Source: a virus. Taken from it: a stretch of DNA of 25,846 nucleotides. Position 1 is the stretch's first letter. Every line of letters starts with the position of its first letter. Made by a program: the position numbers and the translations under genes. Under the pieces are notes generated by a model. That model was not told the DNA's origin, searched no databases, and saw only the letters and a program-made list of their open reading frames with translations. This document shows positions 6,418 through 13,883 of the stretch, piece after piece. Location of the stretch: IMG/VR virus record IMGVR_UViG_3300038451_000690, positions 1-25,846 of that record, one strand, 5' to 3'.

Positions 6418-8463
6418 ATGAGATACATTCTCTTTATACTGCTGGTGATCTCCATTCTGTTTGGCACTCACAGCTCTTTTGCCACAATGGCCTTTGACGG
6501 ATCGGGGGATCACGGGAATATTAACCCTACGGGTTCTTCCATAGTTGGAACGACGATAACAGTTCAACCTCGAATCTTGCCCGAGCCGGGGAAGTGGTAC
6601 GAATTTTTCTTTAAATTGACGGGTGCCAATGGGCAACAACCTACCTTTAAGGTCGTATGGGCTAATCATGTCTCGATTCCCTTGACCAGTCTATCCACTT
6701 ACTATTGGCAACCGTGCTGGACAACAACGCCAGATGATCTTTCCTCTTGGCAATTTGCAACCAGCTTTTCTACGGACAGCACCTATGCGACCTTTACTTT
6801 TCCAACCGCATTTTCCGCCGATACAGTCTATGTGGCTTTTCAACCTGTTGTCAGGGAGAGCTATATTCCGACTTGGATCGCAAGCCTCGACCAAACCCTT
6901 GTCTCTCAGCCTGCAAGTGCTATAGCCTTTGGAGGCGACCCCTTTCAGGTTGGAGTCGTTCCGGCCTCAACTGACGAACTTAGCAATACGATTCCGGCCC
7001 TGAAACAATACGGACTCAAGATTGGCACTGGTTCTAAAAGACTCGTCATCATATCGGGGCAACATGCGTGTGAACCTAGTGGTCCAATGATGGCTATATC
7101 TTTAGTCAACTTTCTCACTTCTGCAAATTGGGTAGCGCAGATGATGCGAGATGCCTTCACCATTTACGTCTACCCGATGGTGAACGTGCAGGGCTATTAT
7201 GCAGGGCAGACTCAGTATACTTGGGAGGCCGGAAACACCACAATCAATTGTAACAGGGATTGGTCTGTTGGCGGCTTTAAACTGGTGACTACCACCAATA
7301 TTAAAAACGCCATTCAAACCGACACGGGTGGCACATTTGACGCGTTTTTCGACCTACACGCCTGGTGGGGTACTCCAGACGGGCAGGTATGCCAATATGC
7401 GGGAAGTGCAACCGAAACAAACTGGTTGGCTAATTTTAACACTTATTATGAAACCTCTACGTCCTTTGGGACTACGTATACCACTACATCCACGGACTAT
7501 TATAAATCCGTTGGAACCATATCTATTGTGCTTGAATCATCAGTTTTTGATACCCAATCCATGAACACTTGTTCAACTGTGGTATCCAGAATGTACACAA
7601 GAGCAATCTGCGCTCTTTGCGCGATCAACCGGACATACAATATCTCTGCCGCTGGCGGGGTTAGCAGATATGGCATTGATTTTGGTGGCGATAACACGAC
7701 CAGATACTACACGGCCTCCGGCAATAGTGCCTTTGATCTTCCCAACTCTGATTGGAGCATGGGTTTCTGGGTAAAAATTGATGATAACTCGGGGTCAAAT
7801 ACCAAATATCCCGTTGGCTTCAATACAGTTGATACAGCAAATAGCTATTGGGTCAATGTAACAAATGCTTCGGCGAGTCCTGGGAATAGGATACAGTTTC
7901 GAGCCAGGGATGCGACGGGATCTGCTACGACATGGGCTACTTCGACGATTTCCGATATTGCGAACGGTGTGCCCAGGCATGTTTTGATTCAGCGTATAGG
8001 GGCTAACCTGGAAATTTGGGTTACTTCGCTTGGGGCATTGCCGCAGCGCCTGTATCAAGGTGCGTTGGGCAGCATCGGAGCGGTTACTTGCGGATCATCC
8101 GTATTCTATTTGGGTTCTCGAAATGATCTGAGCACTACCAGAATGTACACCGAGCATCTGAGTGGTCTATGGAAAGGCAATTTCTCAATAGCAAGACGAT
8201 GGGACATTGAGGGATTGTCGATGGGACTTGCTCATCCCCGTCAGTTGGGAACAGTGTCTTACATGTTCCCCCTAACCTCGCCGGCCGCAACTATTACAGA
8301 CGTGGTGAGCGGACTCGTCCTAACTCAATATGGGTCAAGTTGGCCTGCCGTATCGGCGCAGTTCCCGTCCTTTGGTTGGCCGTACACTATTGGAGGCGTG
8401 AGTTTGCCATCCAAAATCGGCGGAGTACATTCGTCGGTCATCTCTCAAGTTGGGGGGAAATAG
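6418..8463 (+). CDS. Secreted M14 (CCP-type) carboxypeptidase fused to a LamG-like domain
   Basis: This 681-residue protein has a strong ribosome binding site (AAAGGAGG). Residues 1-22 are a signal peptide. Residues about 50-150 resemble the N-terminal beta domain of cytosolic carboxypeptidases (KWYEFFFKLTGANG, TPDDLSSWQ, DTVYVAFQPV). The catalytic domain (about 185-400) has all key M14 residues in order: zinc ligands H216 and E219 in QHACEPSG, the Asn-Arg pair N279-R280 in INCNRDW, the third zinc ligand H314 in FFDLHAWW, and the general-base Glu373 in IVLESS. Residues about 418-600 look like a concanavalin A/LamG fold (IDFGGDN, SDWSMGFWVKI). The family removes C-terminal residues from peptides; the substrate here is unknown. 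The gene is more AT-rich than its neighbours (25 of 60 G+C at 7441-7500, against 37 of 60 at 11041-11100), suggesting acquisition. Confidence 0.82.
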   Translation: MRYILFILLVISILFGTHSSFATMAFDGSGDHGNINPTGSSIVGTTITVQPRILPEPGKWYEFFFKLTGANGQQPTFKVVWANHVSIPLTSLSTYYWQPCWTTTPDDLSSWQFATSFSTDSTYATFTFPTAFSADTVYVAFQPVVRESYIPTWIASLDQTLVSQPASAIAFGGDPFQVGVVPASTDELSNTIPALKQYGLKIGTGSKRLVIISGQHACEPSGPMMAISLVNFLTSANWVAQMMRDAFTIYVYPMVNVQGYYAGQTQYTWEAGNTTINCNRDWSVGGFKLVTTTNIKNAIQTDTGGTFDAFFDLHAWWGTPDGQVCQYAGSATETNWLANFNTYYETSTSFGTTYTTTSTDYYKSVGTISIVLESSVFDTQSMNTCSTVVSRMYTRAICALCAINRTYNISAAGGVSRYGIDFGGDNTTRYYTASGNSAFDLPNSDWSMGFWVKIDDNSGSNTKYPVGFNTVDTANSYWVNVTNASASPGNRIQFRARDATGSATTWATSTISDIANGVPRHVLIQRIGANLEIWVTSLGALPQRLYQGALGSIGAVTCGSSVFYLGSRNDLSTTRMYTEHLSGLWKGNFSIARRWDIEGLSMGLAHPRQLGTVSYMFPLTSPAATITDVVSGLVLTQYGSSWPAVSAQFPSFGWPYTIGGVSLPSKIGGVHSSVISQVGGK

Positions 8464-8527
8464 CCGCGGAGTATCGAATGAGTGGAATTGAGTAGCTTGG
8501 GACTATAGAGGGGAGCGAAGACTACCG

Positions 8528-8890
8528 ATGAAGAAGATTCTCATTGCATTACTCGTTTTATGGGCAGCTCCGGCGTTGGCCTTATCTCTTGAATGTCCGG
8601 CGCCTCCGGGCGGCAGCGAAACACCGCTGTTTTACTACGTCACGGGGATGCCAGCGGGTACAGTTGCCACCTACACCGCTGTGCTGCCCAACTGGTTTAC
8701 GGCTACCGGGGGAGTGGCGGCAGCGCCCGACAACACCGGTGCAACGGGCTTCAAGTTGCCTCTGCCTGCATCGTTCACGACACCGAGCGTAACGGGTACA
8801 GTCATGGCATGTGACGGAGTGGGTTGCACTGCCGCCGTCCCTTTCGGACCGCCATCAACACCGGGAAGTGTCCTTTTAGTAAGTCCGTAG
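8528..8890 (+). CDS. Small secreted protein, unknown function
   Basis: This 120-residue protein starts at ATG 8528, with a GAGGGGAG sequence somewhat far upstream. It has a classic signal peptide: MKK, the hydrophobic ILIALLVLWAAP, and an ALA site around residue 18. The mature part is about 100 residues, rich in Pro, Gly, Thr and Ala, with four cysteines including CDGVGC, and reads like a single Ig- or fibronectin-like beta domain. It is the third consecutive gene with an export signal, following the secreted peptidase, so the three may act together outside the cytoplasm. I do not recognise a family. Confidence 0.72.
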   Translation: MKKILIALLVLWAAPALALSLECPAPPGGSETPLFYYVTGMPAGTVATYTAVLPNWFTATGGVAAAPDNTGATGFKLPLPASFTTPSVTGTVMACDGVGCTAAVPFGPPSTPGSVLLVSP

Positions 8891-8908
8891 GCAAGTGTTT
8901 GGCTTGCC
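8890..8908 (+). promoter_or_regulatory. Short hairpin at the end of the secreted block
   Basis: GGCAAG (8890-8895) pairs with CTTGCC (8903-8908) across a 7-base loop, starting at the last base of the stop codon of the preceding gene. No T-run follows, so it would be a weak terminator at best. Confidence 0.35.
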
Positions 8909-8972
8909 ACACGGGTTGGAAGACCTTGAGCGGGATGAGCAAATAGTTCAGTAAAGACAGGGACTACAGACC

Positions 8973-9341
8973 ATGAACGATGAACAATATCGACAATCCA
9001 CACAATCCGGCGGTGCGCATGGAGGATTGCAGTTGACCGAATACAACGCAGGCGACGCCCAGCAGGTCGCAAAGGCCCAGGGCAGGGCCAAGACGCGGGA
9101 ATTGCAACGCAAATCCGGGCTTCGCAAGCTCATGTCCGATCCTGAAGGTCGTATGTGGATGTGGGACCTGCTTTCGGAATGCGGCGTATTCCACAGTTCC
9201 TTTTCAAGCGACGCTCTGACGATGGCTTTTGCCGAAGGCAGGCGAGATGTTGGCCTGCGGCGCGCAGCCGAGATCAACAGGCTCGATCCGAATCTTTATG
9301 TGAAGATGGCCCTGGAGAATACGAAGAAGTCAAACGACTAA
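8973..9341 (+). CDS. Bbp19-like phage protein
   Basis: This 122-residue protein has ATG 8973 as the likely start; only a weak ACAGGGA lies upstream. The first 35 residues are polar and Gln-rich. The core LRKLMSDPEGRMWMWDLLSECGVFHSS... continues to a conserved AFAEGRRDVGLR and ends with a helix LDPNLYVKMALEN. This GR-x-LL-x-CG, EGRR-x-VGL pattern matches the Bbp19 family first seen in Bordetella phage BPP-1, found among podovirus head genes. Its role is not known in detail; its position suggests a virion or assembly function. It is followed by the clearest terminator in the window. Confidence 0.8.
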   Translation: MNDEQYRQSTQSGGAHGGLQLTEYNAGDAQQVAKAQGRAKTRELQRKSGLRKLMSDPEGRMWMWDLLSECGVFHSSFSSDALTMAFAEGRRDVGLRRAAEINRLDPNLYVKMALENTKKSND

Positions 9342-9400
9342 GAAATAACCACTGAAAAACTTTTGCGTTCCGGCTGATCACCGTTGAGCGCACCAACATT

Positions 9401-9439
9401 AGAGCCCGTTTCCGTGCACGGCGGAGGCGGGCTCTTTTT
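9401..9439 (+). terminator. Rho-independent terminator
   Basis: GAGCCCG (9402-9408) pairs with CGGGCTC (9428-9434), a nested TCCG/CGGA stem strengthens the loop, and TTTTT follows at once (9435-9439). It lies between the Bbp19-like gene and the HNH gene and closes the first late transcription unit or sets up partial read-through into the head genes. Confidence 0.85.
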
Positions 9440-9458
9440 GTTGGGACAAGGGGACCAA

Positions 9459-9881
9459 ATGCAGCGTCACCTAAAGCTGGTTCACGACATCTTTAACGGC
9501 AAGCCCGCACACCTGCGAAGTCCGCACTGGCACGCAGTAGAGCATGAGCATCTGAAGAAGGAGCCCGAATGCCGGCGGTGCGGGGCCACCCTGGGATTGC
9601 AGGTCCATCACATAAGGCCGTTTCATCTTGCTCCCGAGCTCGAGCTCGACCCGGAAAACCTGATCACCCTTTGCGAGGAGGGGGGATATCTCAACTGCCA
9701 CCTGATTCACGGCCACAGCGGGGACTGGCGGAACTTCAACCTTGGGGTGAGGCAAGAATGCGAGGAACACCGCAAGGGGCCTGAATGGGTGCTTCTGAGA
9801 GCAATACAAAGGCAGGACCCCGATCTCTACGAGTGGATCACAAACAGCAAACGAATATCGAAAGGAAAGAGCAATGCCTGA
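9459..9881 (+). CDS. HNH endonuclease
   Basis: This 140-residue protein starts at ATG 9459 (AAGGGGACCAA upstream). A TTG start 75 bases earlier would put the terminator hairpin inside the gene and is unlikely. The fold is a zinc-containing HNH nuclease: C38-x2-C41 (ECRRCG), the catalytic HH pair at 50-51 (QVHHIRPF), N67 in DPENLITLC, and a final NCHLIHGH segment with C80, H81, H84 and H86. The GHSGDWRNFN phrase after it matches HNH proteins often found beside podovirus head genes. Phage HNH proteins often assist DNA packaging cleavage, and that is the likely role, although it could also be a free-standing homing-type nuclease. It overlaps the scaffold gene by 8 bases. Confidence 0.87.
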   Translation: MQRHLKLVHDIFNGKPAHLRSPHWHAVEHEHLKKEPECRRCGATLGLQVHHIRPFHLAPELELDPENLITLCEEGGYLNCHLIHGHSGDWRNFNLGVRQECEEHRKGPEWVLLRAIQRQDPDLYEWITNSKRISKGKSNA

Positions 9882-10572
9882 CGAACAGACGGCGACCACA
9901 TCAACCGAGACCACCGGGACCACGGAAGCGAAGAGCGAGGATAGTTTGCAAACCAATATCCTGGCCGATGCGGAGGATAAAAAGACCGATACGGCTTCTC
10001 AGGAAACTTCAGCGGAGACCAAATCGACCGAGGAGGGGGAGAAAAAGGACGAGGGCGAAAAGAAGTCTGAGACCAAAGCTCCCGAGGCATACGAGGAATT
10101 TAAGTTGCCGGAAGGCACAACCTTAGACGAGCAGGGCATGACTGATTTTAAGGGGCTGGCCAAAGAGCTGGACCTTACTCAGGATCAGGCCCAGAAGATG
10201 CTCGACTTCGGGGGTGACAAAATAAAGGCGTTAGCCGAGGCGCCATACAGGCTGTGGGCAGAGACCCAGGCCAAGTGGCAGGCGGAAGTAAAAGCCGACC
10301 CCGAGATAGGAGGCACGAGGTTCGCCGACTCGATAGCAGCGGCTGCAAAGGTGTTCGAAGTCTCGGAGTCTAATCCGTTCGTGGGAAGTGTGGATGAGGC
10401 CAAAACGCTTCGCGAAGCGCTGAACATGACCGGTGCGGGCAACAACCCCGCAATCGTGAAGATGTTCGTAAAGATGGGGAAGCTTTTGTCCGAGCCCGGC
10501 GGCCTTTCGGGTAAGCCCGTTAAGCAGTCTCAGGAAAGTCTTCTCGACAAATTGTATCCGACAATGACCTAA
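9874..10572 (+). CDS. Capsid scaffolding protein
   Basis: This 232-residue protein guides capsid assembly and leaves before the shell matures. The start ATG 9874 lies inside the end of the HNH gene, behind AAAGGAAAGA. Residues 1-70 are extremely polar (Thr, Ser, Glu, Lys) and probably disordered. From about 74 comes EEFKLPEGTTLDEQGM, then LTQDQAQKMLDF, WQAEVKADPEIGG, and a C-terminal part with LREALNMTGAGNNPAIVKMF and GKLLSEPGG. This layout, an acidic disordered head with a KLPEG motif and a GNNP motif directly before the major capsid gene, is typical of podovirus scaffold proteins. No protease motif is visible. Confidence 0.85.
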   Translation: MPDEQTATTSTETTGTTEAKSEDSLQTNILADAEDKKTDTASQETSAETKSTEEGEKKDEGEKKSETKAPEAYEEFKLPEGTTLDEQGMTDFKGLAKELDLTQDQAQKMLDFGGDKIKALAEAPYRLWAETQAKWQAEVKADPEIGGTRFADSIAAAAKVFEVSESNPFVGSVDEAKTLREALNMTGAGNNPAIVKMFVKMGKLLSEPGGLSGKPVKQSQESLLDKLYPTMT

Positions 10573-10577
10573 AAAGA

Positions 10578-10644
10578 GGTCGCGAGTCCCGAGTCGGCTG
10601 GTCGCGGGTCAAAAGCAGACCCGAGACCCGAAACCCGCAGACTC
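10578..10644. repeat. GAGTC/GACCCG palindromic repeat in the scaffold-capsid spacer
   Basis: The spacer contains GAGTCCCGAGTC followed by GCGGGTC (10604-10610), then GACCCGAGACCCGAAACCCGC and GACTC (10640-10644). CGGGTC (10605-10610) pairs with GACCCG (10618-10623) over a 7-base loop, and the outer GAGTC/GACTC pair could extend the structure. Several alternative pairings exist because the GACCC unit is repeated. Confidence 0.7.
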
Positions 10645-10660
10645 TTGAAAGGAGTGAAAG

Positions 10661-11698
10661 ATGTCCACAATAGGACCTGCCGCGTTAACCCTTATGGATT
10701 GGGCAAAGCGGATCGAAGATGACGGCAAAATTGCCCAGATCATCAACCTTTTGTCCCAGACCAATGAAATCCTCGACGACATGCTCTGGATAGAGGGAAA
10801 CCTCCCCACGGGGCACAAGACGACCGTTCGCACCGGACTTCCCCAGGCCTACTGGCGCCTGCTAAACGTCGGCGTCCCGACCGGGAAATCCACAACGGCG
10901 CAGATCACCGAGACCTGCGGTCACATGGAAACCTTTTCCGATATCGACGAGATGCTGATCGAGCTTGCCGGAGATAACAAAGCCCTTCGGCTCTCCGAAG
11001 AACTTGCCTTCCTCGAGGGCATGAACCAGCAGATGGCGCAGACCATCTTCTATAACTCCATCACTTCGACCCCGGCGGCCTTCATGGGACTGGCGCCCAG
11101 ATACCCGAGCATAACGGCTGCGACCGCTCAGACCGCCAATAACGTGATCGACGCGGGCGGAACGGGTGGCACCAACACCTCTATATGGCTCATCTTCTGG
11201 GGTCCTATGTCCGTTCACGGGATATTCCCCAAAGGCATGAAGTCCGGTTTCCAGCAGATAGATCTGGGCAAACAGCAAAAGCTCGACGGCTCCAATAACG
11301 TCTATTACGTGTGGCGAAGCCAGTTCAAGTGGGACGCCGGCCTTGTTGTAAAAGACTGGAGATACGCGGTCAGGATCGGCAACATCGACGTGACACAGCT
11401 CTCAGGCGGAACACCTCCGAACTTGATCAACCTCATGATCCGCGCCATCCACAGGCTGCCGACCCAGCCCGCACGGGCCGGAAACGTACAGAAAAGCGAT
11501 GCCCCGCAGCTCACCATGGGCAGGGCGGCTTTTTATGCGAACAGGTCGGTTACTACCTGGCTCGATATCCAGGCGTTGAACAAGCAAAACGTTCTGCTCC
11601 AGATGAACGAGTTCGACGGAAAGCCGGTGACCAGTTTCAGGGGCATTCCCATCAGGACCTGCGACCAACTTTTGAACAACGAGGCGCGGATTATCTAA
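10661..11698 (+). CDS. Major capsid protein
   Basis: This 345-residue protein is the main shell subunit, presumably of HK97 fold. It starts at ATG 10661 behind a strong GAAAGGAGTG. Family features run the whole length: LTLMDWAKRIEDDGKIAQIINLL, the segment ILDDMLWIEGNLPTGHKTTVRTGLP, WRLLNVGVPTGKSTTAQITETCG, FLEGMNQQMAQTIFY, and FMGLAPRYPSI. It corresponds to the capsid proteins of BPP-1-like podoviruses, where the gene sits between scaffold and Bbp16-type cement genes, exactly as here. Length is normal and no frame damage is visible. The unusually structured spacers before and after the gene may tune its expression. Confidence 0.92.
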   Translation: MSTIGPAALTLMDWAKRIEDDGKIAQIINLLSQTNEILDDMLWIEGNLPTGHKTTVRTGLPQAYWRLLNVGVPTGKSTTAQITETCGHMETFSDIDEMLIELAGDNKALRLSEELAFLEGMNQQMAQTIFYNSITSTPAAFMGLAPRYPSITAATAQTANNVIDAGGTGGTNTSIWLIFWGPMSVHGIFPKGMKSGFQQIDLGKQQKLDGSNNVYYVWRSQFKWDAGLVVKDWRYAVRIGNIDVTQLSGGTPPNLINLMIRAIHRLPTQPARAGNVQKSDAPQLTMGRAAFYANRSVTTWLDIQALNKQNVLLQMNEFDGKPVTSFRGIPIRTCDQLLNNEARII

Positions 11699-11700
11699 GA

Positions 11701-11735
11701 CGTCATCCCGGCGAAAGCCGGGACCCAAAACGGGA
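11701..11735. repeat. CGTCATCCCGGCGAAAGCCGGGA palindromic repeat
   Basis: TCCCGGC (11706-11712) pairs perfectly with GCCGGGA (11717-11723) across a GAAA tetraloop (11713-11716). The word CGTCATYCCGGCGAAAGCCGG resembles a palindromic repeat widely scattered between genes in many proteobacterial chromosomes. It fills the space between the major capsid and cement genes and ends just before the GGAAGGAG ribosome binding site. Confidence 0.85.
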
Positions 11736-11748
11736 AGGAGAAACAATC

Positions 11749-12282
11749 ATGATAATGGACAATCTTTTGTTGCTCGATGGGAGCGTATCTGCTGCCGGGG
11801 TTCTCTCCGGAACGCTTTATTCCGCCTGGACCGTGGGCGGCGGGGTTGGCGACCAGCCCAGCGCAAACGTAATCGATGTGAGCCAGCTTGCCTCTTCGGC
11901 TTCCGGCTACGGGCGGGACGTGGGCATTGGTGACGATCCGGCCCTTCTTCTCGTCGTGCAGGTTGCAACGACCTTTTCAACCGGGAGCAGCCCTACCCTT
12001 CAGGTTCGGCTCCAGACGGCGCCCGACAGCGGGACCGGCACCATCGGCGCATACGTGGACTTGGTGACGACTCCGGTCCTGGCCGCATCGGCTCTCACAG
12101 CCGGGACCGAACTGCTGAAGATTCCCCTTCCGGTAGGCATCCAGAAGTTTATCCGGGTGCTCTACACGGTGGGGACGGCGGCTTTTACGGCTGGGGCCGT
12201 GATCGCATCTATCGTGCTCGACCGTGAGGCCCTGGGACCGCAGCTTGGGTATCGCAGCGGCTACAGCAACACGTACATCTAA
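11749..12282 (+). CDS. Bbp16-like capsid cement protein
   Basis: This 177-residue protein starts at ATG 11749 behind GGAAGGAG. It opens with IMDNLLLLDGSVSAAGVLSGTLYS and continues as alternating beta strands (LLLVVQVATTF, TLQVRLQTAPDSG, LLKIPLPVGIQKFIRVLYTVG, FTAGAVIASIVLD). This is the pattern of the Bbp16 family, a beta-rich cement protein that binds the outside of the mature capsid in BPP-1-like phages and stabilises it. Its place right after the major capsid gene agrees. No lipoprotein or export signal is present. Confidence 0.85.
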   Translation: MIMDNLLLLDGSVSAAGVLSGTLYSAWTVGGGVGDQPSANVIDVSQLASSASGYGRDVGIGDDPALLLVVQVATTFSTGSSPTLQVRLQTAPDSGTGTIGAYVDLVTTPVLAASALTAGTELLKIPLPVGIQKFIRVLYTVGTAAFTAGAVIASIVLDREALGPQLGYRSGYSNTYI

Positions 12283-12293
12283 AGAGGTGGCGC

Positions 12294-12551
12294 ATGGCGA
12301 AGTACAGATTTTTGGCTGTTGCATATCAGGAAGATCGGCTGTGGCAGGCTGGTGAGTTCATCGACAAGCCCGATGATTTCGAGCCTTACTGGTACATGAA
12401 GCCCATGGATGCGGCAGCAAAGAAGATGGCTAAAAAGGTCGGCCTCGTAAACGTAGAGCCGCCCGATCCGATTGACGAACTAACCTCTATCGGCGCCTCG
12501 CCCGCGGGATCGAAAACGGGCATCCTGGCGGGTGAGGACGTGCCGCTTTAA
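12294..12551 (+). CDS. Small head-region protein, unknown function
   Basis: This 85-residue protein starts at ATG 12294 (AAAGAGGTGG upstream), 11 bases after the cement gene. It begins KYRFLAVAYQEDRLWQAGEFIDKPDDFEPYW, suggesting a small beta barrel, followed by a lysine-rich helix and a flexible acidic tail. Small proteins with this kind of start commonly follow capsid genes in tailed phages, but no function is established. It lies between the cement gene and a beta-rich virion-type gene in one tightly spaced operon. Confidence 0.7.
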   Translation: MAKYRFLAVAYQEDRLWQAGEFIDKPDDFEPYWYMKPMDAAAKKMAKKVGLVNVEPPDPIDELTSIGASPAGSKTGILAGEDVPL

Positions 12552-12561
12552 GGAGTGAGAT

Positions 12562-13365
12562 ATGGGCTTAAATGCTCAAAGCAATGTGTTCCCTCCGGGG
12601 TTAGCCTCGGGACAGTATAACGCATCGGCGCCCACGGTTGCGGACGGGCAGACAAATCCAATGCAGTTGGACTCAGCCGGGCGACAAATTGTCGTTCAGC
12701 CTTTGGTGAATGCTCCACTGGCCGGTGCGGCTACCGCTACGAGGGCGGTTGTTGCAGGCGGGGCTTTTAACGCGACCATCGCGGCCCTTTCCGACACCCA
12801 GCAGGCGGCGCTCCAGGTGGATTGTTCCGGAAGGCTTCTGGTTAACACTGAGCCGACTCCAGGGGCCAACGGCAAGTTGGCTTACCGGGTGGGCAATAGC
12901 GCCCTGACAGCCTTCACTACCACCTACGACCTTTTCTATGTCCAGGGCAGCGCCACCAGGACGGTCAAGATAAAGCGGATCATGCTGAGTTTTAACTGTG
13001 CCACGGCCGGTGCCTACTATTTCCAGCTCCAGAGGCACGCAGCGACAGGTACCGGCAATAACTCCGCCGATACGCCTCAGCCGATGGACTCGCGTAACGT
13101 CACCGCTGCAACAGCCGTTGTGAAACACCAGACGGCGGCGAGCGGGGCGCCCACCTCTCCGGTCATATTGGGCTCTCAGCGCATCTACGTTGCAACTAAC
13201 AATGGCAGCGTCCAAAGCGTTGTCTGGGAATTTGCCGGAAAAAACTCGATGCCTCTGATCGTCTCGGGGGCCACTGATTTCGTAAGCGTTTCCATGAACG
13301 GTCAGACCATTACGTCAAATGGGACCTACGATTTCGAAATCGAGTTCGAGGAAGACAACAGCTAA
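12562..13365 (+). CDS. Putative virion protein, beta-rich
   Basis: This 267-residue protein starts at ATG 12562 behind AAGGAGTGAG. The N-terminal 100 residues are Ala/Thr/Gln-rich and extended (ASAPTVADGQTNPMQLDSAG, ALQVDCSGRLLV). The phrases DGQ-x-PMQLDSAGRQ and ALQVDCSGRLLV resemble repeated elements of phage surface and fibre proteins. Residues about 105-267 form a beta-sandwich-like domain (YRVGNSALTAFTTTYDLFYVQGS, VKIKRIMLSFNCATAGAYYFQLQRH, GTYDFEIEFEED). The location after the capsid genes suggests a head decoration or head fibre. I do not recognise a named family. A GC-rich hairpin follows the stop codon. Confidence 0.7.
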   Translation: MGLNAQSNVFPPGLASGQYNASAPTVADGQTNPMQLDSAGRQIVVQPLVNAPLAGAATATRAVVAGGAFNATIAALSDTQQAALQVDCSGRLLVNTEPTPGANGKLAYRVGNSALTAFTTTYDLFYVQGSATRTVKIKRIMLSFNCATAGAYYFQLQRHAATGTGNNSADTPQPMDSRNVTAATAVVKHQTAASGAPTSPVILGSQRIYVATNNGSVQSVVWEFAGKNSMPLIVSGATDFVSVSMNGQTITSNGTYDFEIEFEEDNS

Positions 13366-13374
13366 CCAACGCAG

Positions 13375-13396
13375 GGGGGGGCTTGCAGGCCCCCCA
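13375..13396 (+). terminator. GC-rich hairpin, possible weak terminator
   Basis: GGGGGGC (13376-13382) pairs with GCCCCCC (13389-13395) over a 6-base loop, followed by ATTTAAAC rather than a T-run. It separates the head genes from the lysis genes and may cause partial termination or protect the mRNA. Confidence 0.5.
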
Positions 13397-13427
13397 TTTA
13401 AACAACCAAAAACACAGGGAGAAAGAG

Positions 13428-13883
13428 ATGAAGGGTTTCAAGGGATTTGCAGCAATCGTTTTGGTGTGTCTTTTTTGCGCCGCTTTTTCTTTTGGCTGTG
13501 CCGCTCTCAAGGCTGATTTCGCCAAAGTGGAGACCAAACTGGAAGCCGTTGACTGGCCGGCAGTTCAAGCCTACTGGAGCAAATTCGCCGCAGGCTTGAA
13601 TGAGGCCCTTCCGGTTATAGAGGCGCTTTTCCCCGGAAGCAAATCCACAATCGACAAGGTTGTGACTCCGGTTCTGGCCGATGCGAACACGGCGGTTACG
13701 GCCCTTACAACCAGCGTGCAGGCCTACAAGGCCGGAACTTTGACTGAAGACCAGGTGCAGGCGGCGGCCAAAGAAGTGCAGTCCAGTGTCACGGCGGCCA
13801 GCGCCGTCGTCGGTCAGGCACTCAAGGGCAAGGTGGGCGTGTCTGCCACAACGGCCAAAACCGCCGCGGTCCCTACGAAGTAG
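13428..13883 (+). CDS. Exported helical protein, possible lipoprotein, at the lysis region
   Basis: This 151-residue protein has ATG 13428 behind CAGGGAGAAAGAG. Residues 1-23 are a signal sequence (FAAIVLVCLFCAAFSFG) followed by C24, so a lipoprotein cleavage is possible, although SFGC is not a perfect lipobox. The mature part is Ala/Thr/Val-rich and predicted helical, with a DWPAVQAYWSKFAAGLNEALP segment and a VQAAAKEVQSS helix. It is the first gene of the lysis region, followed by holin-like and muramidase genes. An outer-membrane spanin-like or entry-exclusion role is conceivable; it is longer than ordinary outer spanins. Function not known. Confidence 0.7.
   Translation: MKGFKGFAAIVLVCLFCAAFSFGCAALKADFAKVETKLEAVDWPAVQAYWSKFAAGLNEALPVIEALFPGSKSTIDKVVTPVLADANTAVTALTTSVQAYKAGTLTEDQVQAAAKEVQSSVTAASAVVGQALKGKVGVSATTAKTAAVPTK

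Noticed and set aside
11402-11746. Minus-strand frame beginning with a PGFRRDD-type segment
   Set aside because: The segment is merely the translation of the palindromic repeat at 11701-11735; the rest is antisense to the capsid gene.
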